Assembly: GCF_002865645.1 (NCBI RefSeq)
Contig: NW_020194559.1
Coordinates: 620,001-684,000, forward strand
Origin: Hyaloscypha bicolor E
Taxonomy: Eukaryota; Ascomycota; Leotiomycetes; Helotiales; Hyaloscyphaceae
Length of the DNA stretch: 64,000 nt
Direction: 5' to 3'
Shown here: positions 22,565 to 34,664 of the stretch, in pieces
How the letters are laid out: each line of letters starts with the position of its first letter
Numbering within the stretch: the first letter of the stretch is position 1
Notes under the pieces: generated by a model
What the model was told of the DNA's origin: nothing
Databases searched by the model: none
What the model saw: only the letters and a program-made list of their open reading frames with translations
Program-made: the position numbers and the translations under genes

Positions 22565-23835
22565 CTCAGTGTGTCAAATGAATAGAGTAAAATAGAATAA
22601 TGGCTGTTACTCTTATTTTATTCAAGCATAAACCCTATTACTGTGGTGGGGATTGGGCTGACATTTGGCATGATCACATGTTCTCACGTGATCTCTTAGT
22701 TCTTCTCTCCTTGTTGTATTTAGCCTTCGCCCTGCTCACGAAGGGAACATTAAGCAATCCAACACACACTTCACCGGTACGATGCCTCCTTGATTCGTGG
22801 TTACTCCCAGTCAGTGTGCGAAAAAATTAATCTGATTAATTGATTAATTCATGAATATTCATGAATAGCGTGAATAGAATTTGATTAACGTGATACTTAT
22901 GTAATTTGATTAGATTAGAATAATTAATCATGATTATTCATGAATACCTTGATTAATGTACACGTGATTACAGCACGTGATAGTCTAGCCTAATTAAGTA
23001 AGGTTCTTGCTCTAGCACTGCCTTAGCGAGCTTTTCTCTCTAGAAGCAAGGTAGCACTAGAGCCTGATCCTTACCTAATTAGGCTAGCCTGTCACGTGCT
23101 GCGGTCACGTGTACATTAATCAAGTTATTCATGAATATTCATGATTAGCTTAATTAATTCGTGAATAGAATATGATTAATGAGAAAATTTCATGAATAGA
23201 TTAGATTAATAGCAATTAATCTAATCTAATCTATTCATTTCTCACACTGCTCCCAGTCGATCTCCTATTATATATTATATTCCCTCTTACCTCTCTTTAT
23301 TACTTATATTTTATTTATAAATATTCATAAATAACTTGAGTAATACACGTGATTTATATATGTAATAAGGCTAGCCTAGTAAGGTAAGGCTTTAGGAAGG
23401 CTAGTACTTAGCCCTATCTCGATATCTAATTAGGTAATAATAGTACTTAATAAGTAAATTAAATCTTAATAATACTAAAGAATTTCTAAAACTAAAAAAA
23501 ATTAAGATTTCAAAGAGAATAATTAGTTTATAATTATATAAAATTTAAATTTAAATAGCCTTAAATAAGTATTAGTTTAGCTTATATAATATTATCTAAT
23601 AGATATCTTAGTTCTTTTTTAAAAATTTAAATATATATTAATTTATTATAATTACGTGACTTTCTTATAATTATTATTTATAATTATTTATAAATAATTA
23701 TTCTATTTTACTCAAGTTATTTAAGCTACTTATTATTTATATTTTATTTAAGTTATTTATAAATATTTACGAATAACTTAAATAACTTAAATAATTCTTT
23801 AATATACTTATTTAGCTTATATTAGAACTTTTAGT
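22565..23835. repeat. AT-rich dispersed repeat, copy A, interrupted by a MITE
   Basis: Left part (about 22575-22640: agtaaaatagaataatggct...ttattttattcaag) and right part (about 23285-23830: acttgagtaatacacgtgat, aaggctagcctag, ctaattaggtaat) match in order the repeat at about 54543-55135. The MITE at 22812-23249 lies between them. Transition-rich, AT-rich and without frames, as expected after RIP. Confidence 0.6.
22812..23249. mobile_element. hAT-type MITE with 8-bp target-site duplication
   Basis: 438-bp non-coding element beginning cagtgtgcga and ending tctcacactg, directly flanked by the 8-bp duplication ctcccagt (22804-22811 and 23250-23257). CAGTG-type ends with an 8-bp duplication are the hallmark of the hAT superfamily. 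The interior is nearly a complete palindrome: arms about 22935-23020 and 23045-23140 (acacgtgat...cagcacgtga, cctaattaagtaagg) with a short GC-richer centre. It could fold into a long hairpin. No transposase, so non-autonomous. Confidence 0.85.
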
Positions 23836-23849
23836 TAAGAAACTAACCT

Positions 23850-24015
23850 TATAACTATTTTCGACGCTTTTATTTTATGTTTAGAACTGTTTTAAAGATC
23901 TTCTAAACTTAATCCAGCTTCTCTTATAGTATGTGCTTAAGTCACATAAGTTTTAAATCTATGAAGTGAAGTGGGCAATTATGGTTTGTAAGACTTGAAA
24001 ACATCGTTAAAAATA
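23850..24015 (-). repeat. Third, inverted copy of the repeat found at 12640-13135
   Basis: Reverse complement shows the same block order: aagtccgtatttttaacg, ttttcaag, cacttcactt, agatttaaaac, aagagaagctgga, tttagaag and ataaaataaaagcgtcgaaaa. It starts about 45 bp downstream of the DnaJ gene's stop codon. Confidence 0.65.
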
Positions 24016-24058
24016 CGGACTTCTACCGGCGGGCCCCTAGTTACTTAGGCTCTCTTCA

Positions 24059-25238
24059 TCATTTTCCATACATGTTTCTCAATCTATCCCGGCTCGCACA
24101 GTTACCATCAAACCTTCGTCCTGCCACGCCTCTCGTGCTGTGAATCGTATTTTTGCGACGCACGCGATAGAAATTCAGCCATCTCCCCAAATCAACAACA
24201 TATTCAAAAACCCAGGATATATCGGGAAGCTTTTGAAGCACCAGACGGAATAGGAAACTAAATGCCAGGAATAATTTCCGGATCGGCCAAGTACAGAGCC
24301 AGAAAATTCTTTTCGCAGCCCAGATAATGCACCAGAGGCAAAATGAGATGCAGAAGATGATAGAGGCGAAGCTGTAAGCAATGAGAGCGAACCATAGTTT
24401 TCTGAAGCCAAATTGGATTGTGCCGAGTAGAACTAGCAATGCAGCCGTGTCTAAGGACTCGAGATTCAAGGGAGTGTTACACTCCGTGTCGCTGAAGCTT
24501 GACCATAGGGGCGGAGGCGTTGTCTTTGCTGCTTTTACAGCCGGAAGTGTAACGGTGTATGTCTGAAAACAAGGGCCATAGAAAGTCAACTTGTCAAAGG
24601 CTGGTAAAGGAAGGATAGGATATCTCCAGTCCATATCAACGAGTTCCCAGACCGCATCACTGATTCTCGCAGGGAGTATGCTGTCGACTGTATTATGTGT
24701 AAGAGTTGCCCAGTACTCCCCACAAAGTAAGTCTCCATCCTGGGTACACTGGCGTTCATTTTGTATGCCCAGAACCACGGTTGCCTTCGTACGGCCTCCT
24801 CGCAACCTCCACCTTCAACTTCGTTATTAAGTTTCTCACTAAGCCGCCTGAGATACTCGCTGGAATCGATCATCGTGTCATCATTGGAGCCCCCCGCCAC
24901 CAATCCTCCTTCGTGTGCAGCTTCTCATAAGCCTCGTTTACCAAGATCATCGCTGCAGTGGCATTTTTCTTCTGTGCCGAATCGCGGATCTTGTCCGGGT
25001 GGAGACGTAGGATTGTTCGGCGCCATTCGGCTTTGATTCCTTCAGTTGATGCACCCGATTTGAGACCGAGGTTGCGGTAGTGAGGAATATAGCCATTTTC
25101 AGGGCATTTGCGAAGGTTGGTTTTTGGTGTAGACTCTGGTGGTAGAGTGCTTGAGGAGGTGTACTTTGGTTTGCGGCGGTTGCTGAAGGTCTCTTTTGCT
25201 GGCTTCGGACCGGAGGCGCCGAAGAAATTGAACTTCAT
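24059..25238 (-). CDS. DnaJ-domain protein with C-terminal membrane segments
   Basis: The N-terminal 122 codons (25238-24901) contain a J-domain: HYRNLGLKSGASTEGIKAEWR, then the HPD motif in RLHPDKIRDSA, then ILVNEAYEKL. J-domains stimulate Hsp70. The gene continues in other frames: a phase-consistent 44-nt intron at 24792-24749 (gtacga...ccag) joins EEA to CTQDGDLLCGEYW, and the last exon runs to 24059. Between J-domain and middle exon the frame must change at 24900-24860. This is either a 41-nt GT-AG intron with a weak gtggcg donor, or one base lost from a C6/G6 run at 24890-24895. The C-terminal half has strongly hydrophobic segments (LVLLGTIQFGF, LIAYSFASIIFCISFCLW, LFLAFSFLFRLVL), suggesting an ER or other membrane co-chaperone. 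No orthologue recognised. Confidence 0.7.
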
Positions 25239-27460
25239 TGTGAGAGATTTATAGGATGCCGAAGCAAGAATTGAGATAGCGTCATACCGCCCGAAAATCG
25301 AGGTGATATTGACTTCGAGTTTCTTTGTTGCTCTTTCCGGCCTTGTCCCTTATGCATCATCGTGAAAAATGGACGTTTTGAGATGAATCAACAAGGAAAA
25401 CAAAGGAAATTTACCATTTAGCTTTGATCAACATTATTTGGGCTAAAGGTAAGAAAGTTGTGTTTGAGTTACCTTGCAAACGTGCGAGCTGTAAAAAAGA
25501 GCCCTCCTTTGATCGAGATTTGAGGGAAAAGCCCGAGGGAAAACACAATGTATAATAGAGCTCCTTACCTTACTTCTGGCTGCTGATTAACGTTGTTTGT
25601 TGTTAATTATTGCTAGCAACTTTGGAGTTCCCAAAGTATATTCTTAGTTCTCAAATAAACTTCAAATACGCTAAGATCTTCTATTTAGTGCAATGTCACA
25701 ACAGGATTGAGGATATTCTATGACATATGGACATTTTACGAAACTTAGATCTAGTAGCACCTCCTACACCGACCTTGTTCCACCTACTTCGAGCTGTATT
25801 GTATGGTGAAGAAACTATGATTATAGCTCTGCCATAAAGAGGAATGCGAGAGATTTGATTCAGAAGAGGTTACCAAGTTGGCCTGTATCACGTGATAAAG
25901 GGAAAGTTGATGCGCAGAACATGACTTCAACTATAAGACTGTGTCTTTTAGTGGCAATTTAATTTAGATAATGCGGTTTTGAAAGTACTCCCTCGGTGAT
26001 AGGGGGAATGCAGACACGTATAAACTAACTCCAAGGAAATCAAAATGCAGGCAATTTTACTAATACGGAACGCAAAATCATGAAAGCACTTGCCACTTCA
26101 TGTTCTTTGCAGTGCTATATAGTTCTCTTATTGATTAATGAGAGCGAGAGTGAGGAAGAAAGATTACAGCATTATCTAATGGCCGTGAGCGGCCGACTTT
26201 AGCGAGCTCAGCCTGAATAAGGGCTGACCCGACCTGTGCTATTTTTAAGGGTTACGAGTTAGCGCACTACAGAGACCTCCTCTGGGCCAGAACTTTGCTT
26301 GCTCTCGCCACACTTCTCTTCCACCACAACCTACAAACAATGATTACTCATGTCGTGCGCTCTGTGCCATGGGTAAACAATATACACCTTGGGGACCCCC
26401 CGGCCAGAGCTGCACCAGCCTCGACAAGATCAGGAGCTGGCGATCGAGGGGTTCTGGATCGCTCGGTCATCGCCAGCCCCACTTTACCAGGTCCTATCAC
26501 CGCACCATTGAGCGCGAACTATTCTAGGCCGGTGTCTACAGTAGTACCTGTACCATTGCTCGGCTTTCAGCAGCACACTTACCGCCACGTTCTCGTTCAC
26601 TATTGATGTTGATCCGATATTTTCTTATCAAAAAGGTTTGGACCAAGACTTTCCCCCGTTTCCCTATCACTGGGATCTTCGTCTCACTCGCATACACAGG
26701 GGTTAGAATTCCCATCTTCAACTGTTGCACATGGATGACATGATGACATCGAGGACAAACAAGGCAGGCAAGCCCTTACTTATCAACGCCAATCTCCCGC
26801 GTTCAGCGAGTAATCCAGGGGCGAAAGCTATTTGGATTTCAATTGAACCTCACTGGTTTGCCAAGGCTGAAGCTCAGGGCGGAGGCTTGATGGGCACCAA
26901 TCACTGGCGTTCAATAGTGCGGTCTCAACAAGCTCCAAGCTAATGCTGGCATGTTGCAGACACGAAAAGCAGACTCAGTCCTGCTGCAGACTCATGCCCC
27001 ACAGAGCAGGCGGCTTTGCCAGATTTATATTAAATCTACCTCCCGCTTGGCAGACCCTCAACTCCGATTCGAGTGCCAGGGCGCGTCGCTCCCCGTGGGC
27101 TGAATCCTGGCAGGATGGATCCCCTCAGCCGATTACGTGCCAAGCCGCCAAGCAGCCAAGCAGCCAAGCATCTACTGCAAGGTGAGCCTGACCCTGCGTG
27201 CAATTTGGACAAGTCAAGCTTGGTAGCTTCCTGGAGCGTGCATGGTGGAAAGTCCCGCCAGCGTGGACCATCGTGGCCGCGTGCGACCTTCCTTCTGTTT
27301 CCTCCTCGCGGAAGCCATTACTCGCACCACTCCCGTTCCTCTCCAGCCTCCTTCTGGTCAATAAAGATGACTTGACCTCCTGTGCCCCGGATTCTACATC
27401 CACTGTCGCTCATTCTTTATTTTTTCCCCCCAGCAGGCATCGCAGCTGTGGAGGGGTAAT
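25239..27460. other. Intergenic, no supported gene
   Basis: Only short frames without domain character. A short tandem repeat of (a)gccaagc lies at about 27139-27170. Confidence 0.55.
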
Positions 27461-30400
27461 ATGTGGCCCAAACTTTTCCTTCTCCTGGCGCTGGTGCCGA
27501 CCTTCGTTCACTCATTGGCTGCGACGGACGAAATTCAAGATGCCGACCCGGCTCAATCGGGATACATGGGTAATCATAATATGCACCCTGCGACTGTTGG
27601 ATCTGCGATATTTGGTCAGCTATGGAAGAACTTTTATGGGAACAATAAAGAGAAATGGTATGCGAAGCCCTTGGTTTATACGCCACCTGGAGGATCACAA
27701 CTCGTCTTCCTCGCATCTACGCTGAATATTATTCGAACTGTCGATGCTGTCAATGGGACTCTTCTCAATCAGAGAACTGTTCAACCGCCGTTTCTTCAAA
27801 GTGATATTGGTTGCACGGACATCCCAGATTACATTGGCATCGTTGTATGTATTCCCAGGCGAGCGAGGAACCCGGCCGTTGTTGATACCTGCGCAGGGAA
27901 CCCCAATCATAGATCCAAACACGAACACTGTCTTTTTCTTCTCAAAAGGTTACAAAAATGGAGCGTCAAATGGCGGCGTTGCAAATGGTGAGTGACACCC
28001 AATGTTTGCGCTTGAACTTTATTGATTCTCTTGGGAAGGCATCTATCAATTTTATGCTGTCGATATTCTCACCTTACAAGACAAGCCAGGCTTCCCGATT
28101 TTGGTTGACGGGCGTCCGGCAGATAATGATAATACTAGGTATGAATTTCCACTTCTCTCACACCTCCTGTACTCACCTCGATAGATACTTCATCGGAGGC
28201 ACGGTCCTACAGCGGCCATCCCTCACCCTAATTAATGGCTATGTAGTTGGTGCCTTTGGTGGCCATTGTGATCTCTTCAACTATACTGGAATGCTGGTTT
28301 CCATCAGCACGCTACCTTGGGTTGGAGTCGCCTCCATTTATGCTATGGAAGCGAGTCCTGGAGCCCCACCGGTTCAACCTGACATCATGGTTCAGAAGGG
28401 CGGCAAAGCGGGGATCTGGGCAAGTGGAATGGGTATTGCAACTGACAGTGGTCGGATCTACATTGCTACAGGGTAGGTCCTCTTCCCACCAGCACATTCT
28501 TAGGAGATATTTGCTAAGAGGTGCAAGAAACGGAATTGGTCACGCCAACGGCGATGTGGCAGCCTCCGGGAGAACTCCTCTTTCTACCCTTGACGAGGTA
28601 GTAGGAAACTTTGCAGTCTCTTCTAACGGGAAGATTACTTTGTCCGATTACTTTGAGCCGTACGAGTATGTATCTATGGATGCTGGAGATCGAGACTTGG
28701 GATCCGCTGGTGTGATGCTTCTCGACCCTACAACGTTTAGTGGAGCAGGAATCTCGAGAATGGCAGTTACCATCGGGAAAAATGGCAAAGCTTAGTAAGT
28801 GTTCCAAATCGCATCTATTGTGTTTCATCACTGACAATTCCAGTGTCTTGGATGCCAACAACCTTGGAGGCTTCAAACAGGGTTCTGGAGGAACTGACAA
28901 CGTTATTCAAACCATCATTAGTGCCGGAGCCGTCTTCGGCGGCCCAGGGTCCTATCCTCTGGAAGGAGGCTACATCTACTTTACCCCTGTTGGGTATCCC
29001 ACGGTGGCCTACAAGATGGGTTTGGATTCAGCGGGAAAGCCAGTCTTCACCCAAGTCGGCGCGACGGCAGCTAATGCTGCTGGGCGAGTTGGTATTGGGA
29101 TTCCAACGGTCACGACTTACAAAGATCAACCGGGCACTGGAATCCTCTGGATCTCCGATCCTTCTGCAGGCCTCCAAGCATTTAATGCTGTGCCAGTCAA
29201 TGGGGTGTTAACCCAGATTAATATACCGGCAACCGGAGGCTTGAACAAATTCCAGCGACCAGCGTTTGGAGACGCAAGACTCTACACTTCAGATTCTAAC
29301 GGCCACGTCATATGCCTTGGATCCCCTGTTGCCCTACCCCTTAATTGTTCCACGCCTGTTGATTTCGGAGATGTCTCCATTGGCAGTACTGCCACGAGAA
29401 CCATCAACTGCACTGCGTTGATCGCAATTAGCTCCATCAATGGCTGCACCACCGGCAAAAAGGAATTCCAATGCTCAAACGCAACACTTCCGAAGGGAGC
29501 TCTCTCGGCAGGACAAACCTTCTCCTTTCCAGTGACGTGGAACCTTACCCAGGCTGCTATCAACGATGCCCAGAACGCTTCCTATGGCATAGTACTTCCC
29601 GGTGTCGCGGGTACCAACCTCGATATCTACACAACAAATGTCCCTGCCAAGTACAGCAACGACCTCCCCATCTCACTGACCGGAAACACTGTCTCCCAGG
29701 ACCCATTCCTCACCATCAACCCGCCAGAAGTGGACTTCGGAGGTATCGTCGTCGGTTCACAGGCTTCCCAATCCGGACTAGATGCAGCAGTGATCCTATC
29801 CAATGTCGGTGCTCAGAGCTTGAAATTCTTAGGCTCAGCATGGACAGGCAGTATCATGCCAGGCGACGGCCCAATCGTATGGAACAATATCACAAACGGC
29901 TACCTCGGCAACGGCTTCAGCTCTAGCTCACTCCCTAACGTCGGCGACATCCTGGCTACGGGAGCATCAATTTCCGTCCCGCTGAACTTTCTTGTATCTT
30001 CAACAGGCGCATACACTACGTTCGTTCAATTCTGGACGACAGGAGGAAATAAAAACGTCCTCTTAACGGGCTCCGCATCCACTGCCCCCATTGCCAACAT
30101 TTCAGTCTCTACTGTCGAAGGCGGATGGGATTACTCCAATCCTGTTGTTATGGATTTCGGGAATGCTGCAGCGGGGAGTACCACTTCGAGATATATTCAG
30201 ATTTGCAATTCTGGAGGGTCGAGTCTGACGATCACGAAGAGCAAACCGCCTATTCAGCAGGAGTTGCTAGCGCCTAATTCGAATACGGATTTGCACGAGG
30301 GGCAGGTGGTTCCGATTAATTCTTGTGCTAAGGGACAGGTGAGTATTGTTGCTGCTCCTCTCGGTGTTAATCGTCTCGATCATTCGGTGAGCGACGTGTG

Positions 30401-32267
30401 GATCTTGAATACGGAGTAAGTCTTTCCGCCTGCTGCGTTGGAAACAGCTTTGGGAGCTGACTAATGGCTAGCGATGTCACATTTGGCGTCCACGATGTTG
30501 CGGTCCAAGCAAACATTGTGACTCGACAAGTTGGACCTTTGCTCGCCAACGGCTCCGCAGAGTATCTTTACCTTGGATGCTATTCTGATGGCAGTGGACG
30601 GCAGCTGCAGAAGCAGTACAACATCGCGAGTAACGAGAATGGGGTTTGTCAGACAACTTGCTTTAATGCAGGCTATAAGTTTGCTGGAACGGAGTATCGT
30701 AAGTTTGCCATATTCTCCCTTGTGGTCAGAAGGCTAACAGAGATAGATACCGAGTGTTGGTGTGGCAACAAACCGCCAGCAGCTTCAAGATAGTAAGTCG
30801 TTGCGATTGATTTCTAGTTTTTTTCCCCAGCTAATCTGTGTTAGTACCGCCGACTCGTTGAAGAAATGTGCTTTCAGCTGCCCAGGCGATACCTCGCAGG
30901 CTTGCGGCGGCGATGGTACTTATATCTCCGTATATTACGATCGCACGAAGTATACCCCAGGTCTCGACTCGATTCCTCCCCCTGTTTCATCAAGCTCCAG
31001 TGTCTTGACCTCCACCTCGACGAGCATCTCCTCTGCCTCCTTGCCGACTGTCTCTACATCCTCTTCAACAGACCTTCCTGTTTCACCAGGCTCCAGTGTC
31101 TCATCCTCCGCCTCCTCGTCGGCTGTCTTTACACCCTCTTCAACAGACCTTACATCTTCCTCCTCGTCAGCGGTCTCTCCATTCTCGTCTTCAATCAGCT
31201 CAATCCCAACCACTTCGTCTTCGACGTTTTCAATCGTGCCTGGGACGAGCACAACGCCTACTAGCGCAAGCACAGCCCCCAAGCCGACAGGACCTACGAA
31301 CCTGCCTACCATCGGCGCATATTCTTATATCGGCTGTTACACCGAAGCTACAACTGGCCGTGCCCTGACTGGTAAAGCGTACTACAATAATAGCATGACG
31401 ATTGAAATGTGCTATGCTCAGTGTACTGGATTTGCTTGGTTTGGGCTAGAGTATCGTAGAGAATGTTTTTGTGGGAATAGCCTGCAGACAGGAAGTGCAG
31501 TGAGTACGAGTGGGAATACTTGTTCGTTGACGTGTCTGGGAGACGGGACCGAATTGGTAAGTTTCATGTCCAGATGGGGGTGAGGTATGCTAACCATTCA
31601 TCAGTGTGGTGGTTCATCGAGATTGTCAATGTACAATAATCTTTCCCCAGTTGGCGGATCAAGCTTGAGTAGTTCGGTGAGCAGCACAACCTCGCCATCG
31701 AGCTCTAGCTCTTCGAGTGTGCCGCCGTCGACAATCGCTTCTCAGTCTCCAAGCGAGTCAAACCCAACAAGCACAACCTCCTCGACACAATCCTCAACAA
31801 CCTCAATACCAGCCGTAACTTCTACCTCTACGACCCTCGCAACAACAACCAAACCCACCTCTACAGCCACTGTAGTCAGAGGCTTCTCACCCGCCGGCTG
31901 CTTCGCCGACCCCGCCGGCGGACCATACACAGGGCACAACCTCCCGAAGCTCTTCAGCAACGACAGCATGACACCCGATCTCTGCATTTCCTCCGCTCTG
32001 GCCCGTCTCTCCGCCACACCAGCAACAACATACGCCTACGTCGGCCTCGAATATGGACGAGAATGTTATGCGGGGAGTGTGGCGCCGACGCCTGAACCGA
32101 CGAGTTTGGCGGGGACAAAGGTGTGTACGATGACTTGTAAGGGGGATGCGAAGCAGAGTTGTGGAGGGCCGAATATGTATAATTTGTGGGTTGCGACGAC
32201 AGCGACGATTACGGGGACCGCGAGTAGTCAGTGGCAGAGTGCACCGGCAGTTAGTACTGTTGCTTGA
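27461..32267 (+). CDS. Large secreted protein: propeller-like region, ASH-type Ig repeats and three WSC domains
   Basis: Ten exons: 27461-27844, 27897-27987, 28039-28138, 28185-28472, 28519-28794, 28844-30415, 30472-30698, 30747-30792, 30845-31556, 31605-32267. All nine introns are 46-56 nt GT-AG and phases sum to 1452 codons. The signal peptide MWPKLFLLLALVPTFVHS is clear. Residues ~50-530 look like a beta-propeller: repeated short strands, GTPIIDPNTNTV, GYIYFTPVG and LYTSDSNGHVICLG. Next come about three ASH/choice-of-anchor-D-like Ig modules starting near 546, 668 and 812 (VDFGDVSIGSTATR, VDFGGIVVGS, MDFGNAAAGSTTSR). WSC carbohydrate-binding domains lie near 933-1028, 1153-1242 and 1324-1440, each with CYS/CFA...E-Y-x-x-EC-x-x-G and CGG motifs, split by Ser/Thr-rich linkers. 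Likely an extracellular or wall-associated glycan-binding protein. No GPI or membrane tail seen. Enzymatic activity unknown. Confidence 0.88.
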
Positions 32268-32775
32268 GTGAATGGCGGATCTGGTTTGGATCATATTTGG
32301 AAAAGGGTGGATTAGAAAAATGGCGTTACCAGACAGTACATGCATGGTGTTGAGGGGGTACAGAAATTTTCAATTCACTTACAGTACCCACACTTCTCCG
32401 AATCTAAGATACTCTATAGACGAACATGTCTTTTGCTTCGCGTTTCAAAGGGAAGGACGCAACTTGAGCGCAATTCAGTGACCAATGCCAAGGAGTCACG
32501 ATATGGCACATCCCTCGAGCCCGTAGTATTGGCCCTCTTTATATGATTTCTTGTCCCACCCAAACTACCAAGGTCTTCGTCTGCGACACTGCTCTGCATC
32601 TCTACAATCAATCACCATTTAGTCAAACCAATAATTATGAATTGATATTACCCCGCCACCAAAATACCGGAAGTTGAATGTAAGTGTGTCTCTTGGTTAG
32701 CCAGCATTATAACTTTATGCAATATATCCACACTTCATCCCTCTTTTGAGTATATAATATCAAGATACCAGCAAA
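32268..32775. other. Intergenic, no supported gene
   Basis: Short opposite-strand frames only; nothing recognisable. Confidence 0.5.
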
Positions 32776-33527
32776 ATGAGCTCCCTAGCTCATTTAACTC
32801 TATTTACCTCTATCTTTTGTGTGGGTTGGGGTCTTGGGGAGCAAGCAGAGGGCCCCAAGGACAATCTGCAGAAAGTGGCAACGGGAGGAACATCGAATTC
32901 CGAGCACCCTGTCTTTGAGGTAGATAGTTCCGGCTCAGTACGATTTGAGACTTGCTGGAAAGCTGCAAAATCTACATCCCCTGGATGGAGTTCATATAAA
33001 CATACACCTCCTCATAATATCACATTAAACGTAAGCCCACCTCTTCCCTCCAACAACCTCACCCGCAAACCACACCACCCCGGCAATATTGAAACCAAGG
33101 GAATCCTAACAAACAAACAAACCTACAAAAACGTGACCCTCTCCTTCCTTCGAAGTCCTAAACATCCCCCTTTCCGCAGCGTTTCTGGCTGTTGAGTATG
33201 AAAATTAAGGCCCTTGGTTTCATAAACGAGAATGAAACGTTAGAAATGGAGATTAATAGGTGGAGGCTGGACGGCAGGCAGGTGGTAGATTACTGGTCAG
33301 ATTGGATTTTTTTTTGGTTTGGGCCAGGGAGGACGGGGAGTTGGTATTTGGGGATGGAGGCTTTTGATAGAGGGGGGAAGGGGGTTCATATAATGGAGAT
33401 TAAGCTTAAGGCGAGTAGTGTTTCGGATTGGCGATTGGCGGGTTATGGTGCAGATTGTCGGTTTGCGGTTGATGATTTGAGGGTTAGGATTTTGGATGGG
33501 GAGGGGGATGGTTGGGAAGAGTTGTAA
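32776..33527 (+). CDS. Hypothetical small secreted protein
   Basis: Two exons, 32776-33030 and 33180-33527, joined over a 149-nt intron (gtaagc...ccgcag) in phase 0; 200 residues. The intron is longer than its neighbours'. N-terminal MSSLAHLTLFTSIFCVGWGLG is a likely signal peptide. The mature region is Trp/Gly-rich (WSDWIFFWFGPGRTGSWYLG; DWRLAGYGADCRF) with two Cys (FETCW, ADCRF) that could form a disulfide. An Asn-Ile-Thr site suggests N-glycosylation. I do not recognise the family. Without splicing, the first exon would end in a short unrelated frame, so the spliced model is preferred. Confidence 0.6.
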
Positions 33528-33579
33528 GATAGGCATGTCAGGAAGTTGCAATTACCGGCAAGGAAAATGGAAAGTTGTA

Positions 33580-34075
33580 GTTCAATTTGATAACCTTTCC
33601 AAGTGGATGAAATTCATGACCGAGAGCCGCCACCGTTCTAATGGTTATTGTTATTAATATCAATAAAATCACCGCCGCCATTTGCAGCTGCGCCTCCTGT
33701 TTACAATCACAAATATTAACATATAATAAAAGGGATAGACAAATTTCCAGACTTATCACGCACCTTTTCATTCTCTGACACTTCTCAATCAGATCTTGCA
33801 GACCTCCCGCCGGTTGGCTGGCAATAGCATTCGCAACTGGCCCTTCTCTATTCACTGAATAACCATATCCTTGTCCTTTGATCAAAAACTCATTGAAATA
33901 TGTGCCGTGAGGAGACGTAGAGCAGGCTTTTATGTTCCATCCATTGAGGTCATGTATCCAGCCTGGGACGACGTCGAGATGCACGGCACCGCGGCTGCTG
34001 TGGCAGCACGAGTATCAGAAGAGACGAGAGCGATCACCACAATCACTCGTAACAAGAGTCATGCCATGACTGAGT
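33580..34075 (-). pseudogene. Possible decayed secreted-protein gene
   Basis: On the minus strand, LLLRVIVVIALVSSDTRAATA near 34065-34000 resembles a signal peptide, but an in-frame TGA follows its only ATG by one codon. The downstream coding-like part (PGWIHDLNGWNIKACSTSPHG, then SVNREGPVANAIAS) is in another frame. An open plus-strand frame (33871-34554) overlaps it and also has no recognisable domain. Either is weak; I favour a decayed minus-strand gene. Confidence 0.2.
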
Positions 34076-34664
34076 TGATACTGCCATATTGGTTGATTGT
34101 TAATATATTTAGAGGGCAACTCTTCGATAGAATGCTGGAATTAAGGAAGAAATTGCGGACGAAGATCTTTTATCCACCGCAAGGGCTTCAACTTAAGGCT
34201 GCACGCATTCGCTTACTGCAATGGAAGACACTGACTCCCGAGCAGTCACCGCTCTTCACTTCCAGAAGGATCTCAAAGTGTTGGGACTTTGGGAACATCA
34301 GAACGACTTCAAGATTCACCCACGACGTCAAAGGCGATCTCGGTGTGCCGAGAACCTTTGGAGCATTAGACATAGGAGAATCAATTTCTTTTACCTATGG
34401 GGATGTGGTAGTGTCGGAGAAGGCTGGGCGACTTGTGGAAACCAACCTAGCCGAGAGAGCTTGCTCCAAATGTGTGTGTTGTTCAATTATTATCCCAAAT
34501 TACAATCCCAGAATCCCAAAACGCCAACGAAATATATATAAAGTTAGGACGTAGTCAAACCTTTCGTATCGACACAGTACATATTACCGGGTATAAAGAA
34601 ACACAATAAAGTAAACGTATTTGAATAAACCTAGGCAAGAATTCTCTTCTTGGAAACTAGTATC

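Noticed and set aside
27198..27725. 175-codon plus-strand frame
   Set aside because: Overlaps the signal peptide and first exon of the WSC gene in another frame; a shadow.
33871..34554. 227-codon open frame on the plus strand
   Set aside because: No recognisable domain and overlaps coding-like sequence on the other strand; no splice or promoter support.
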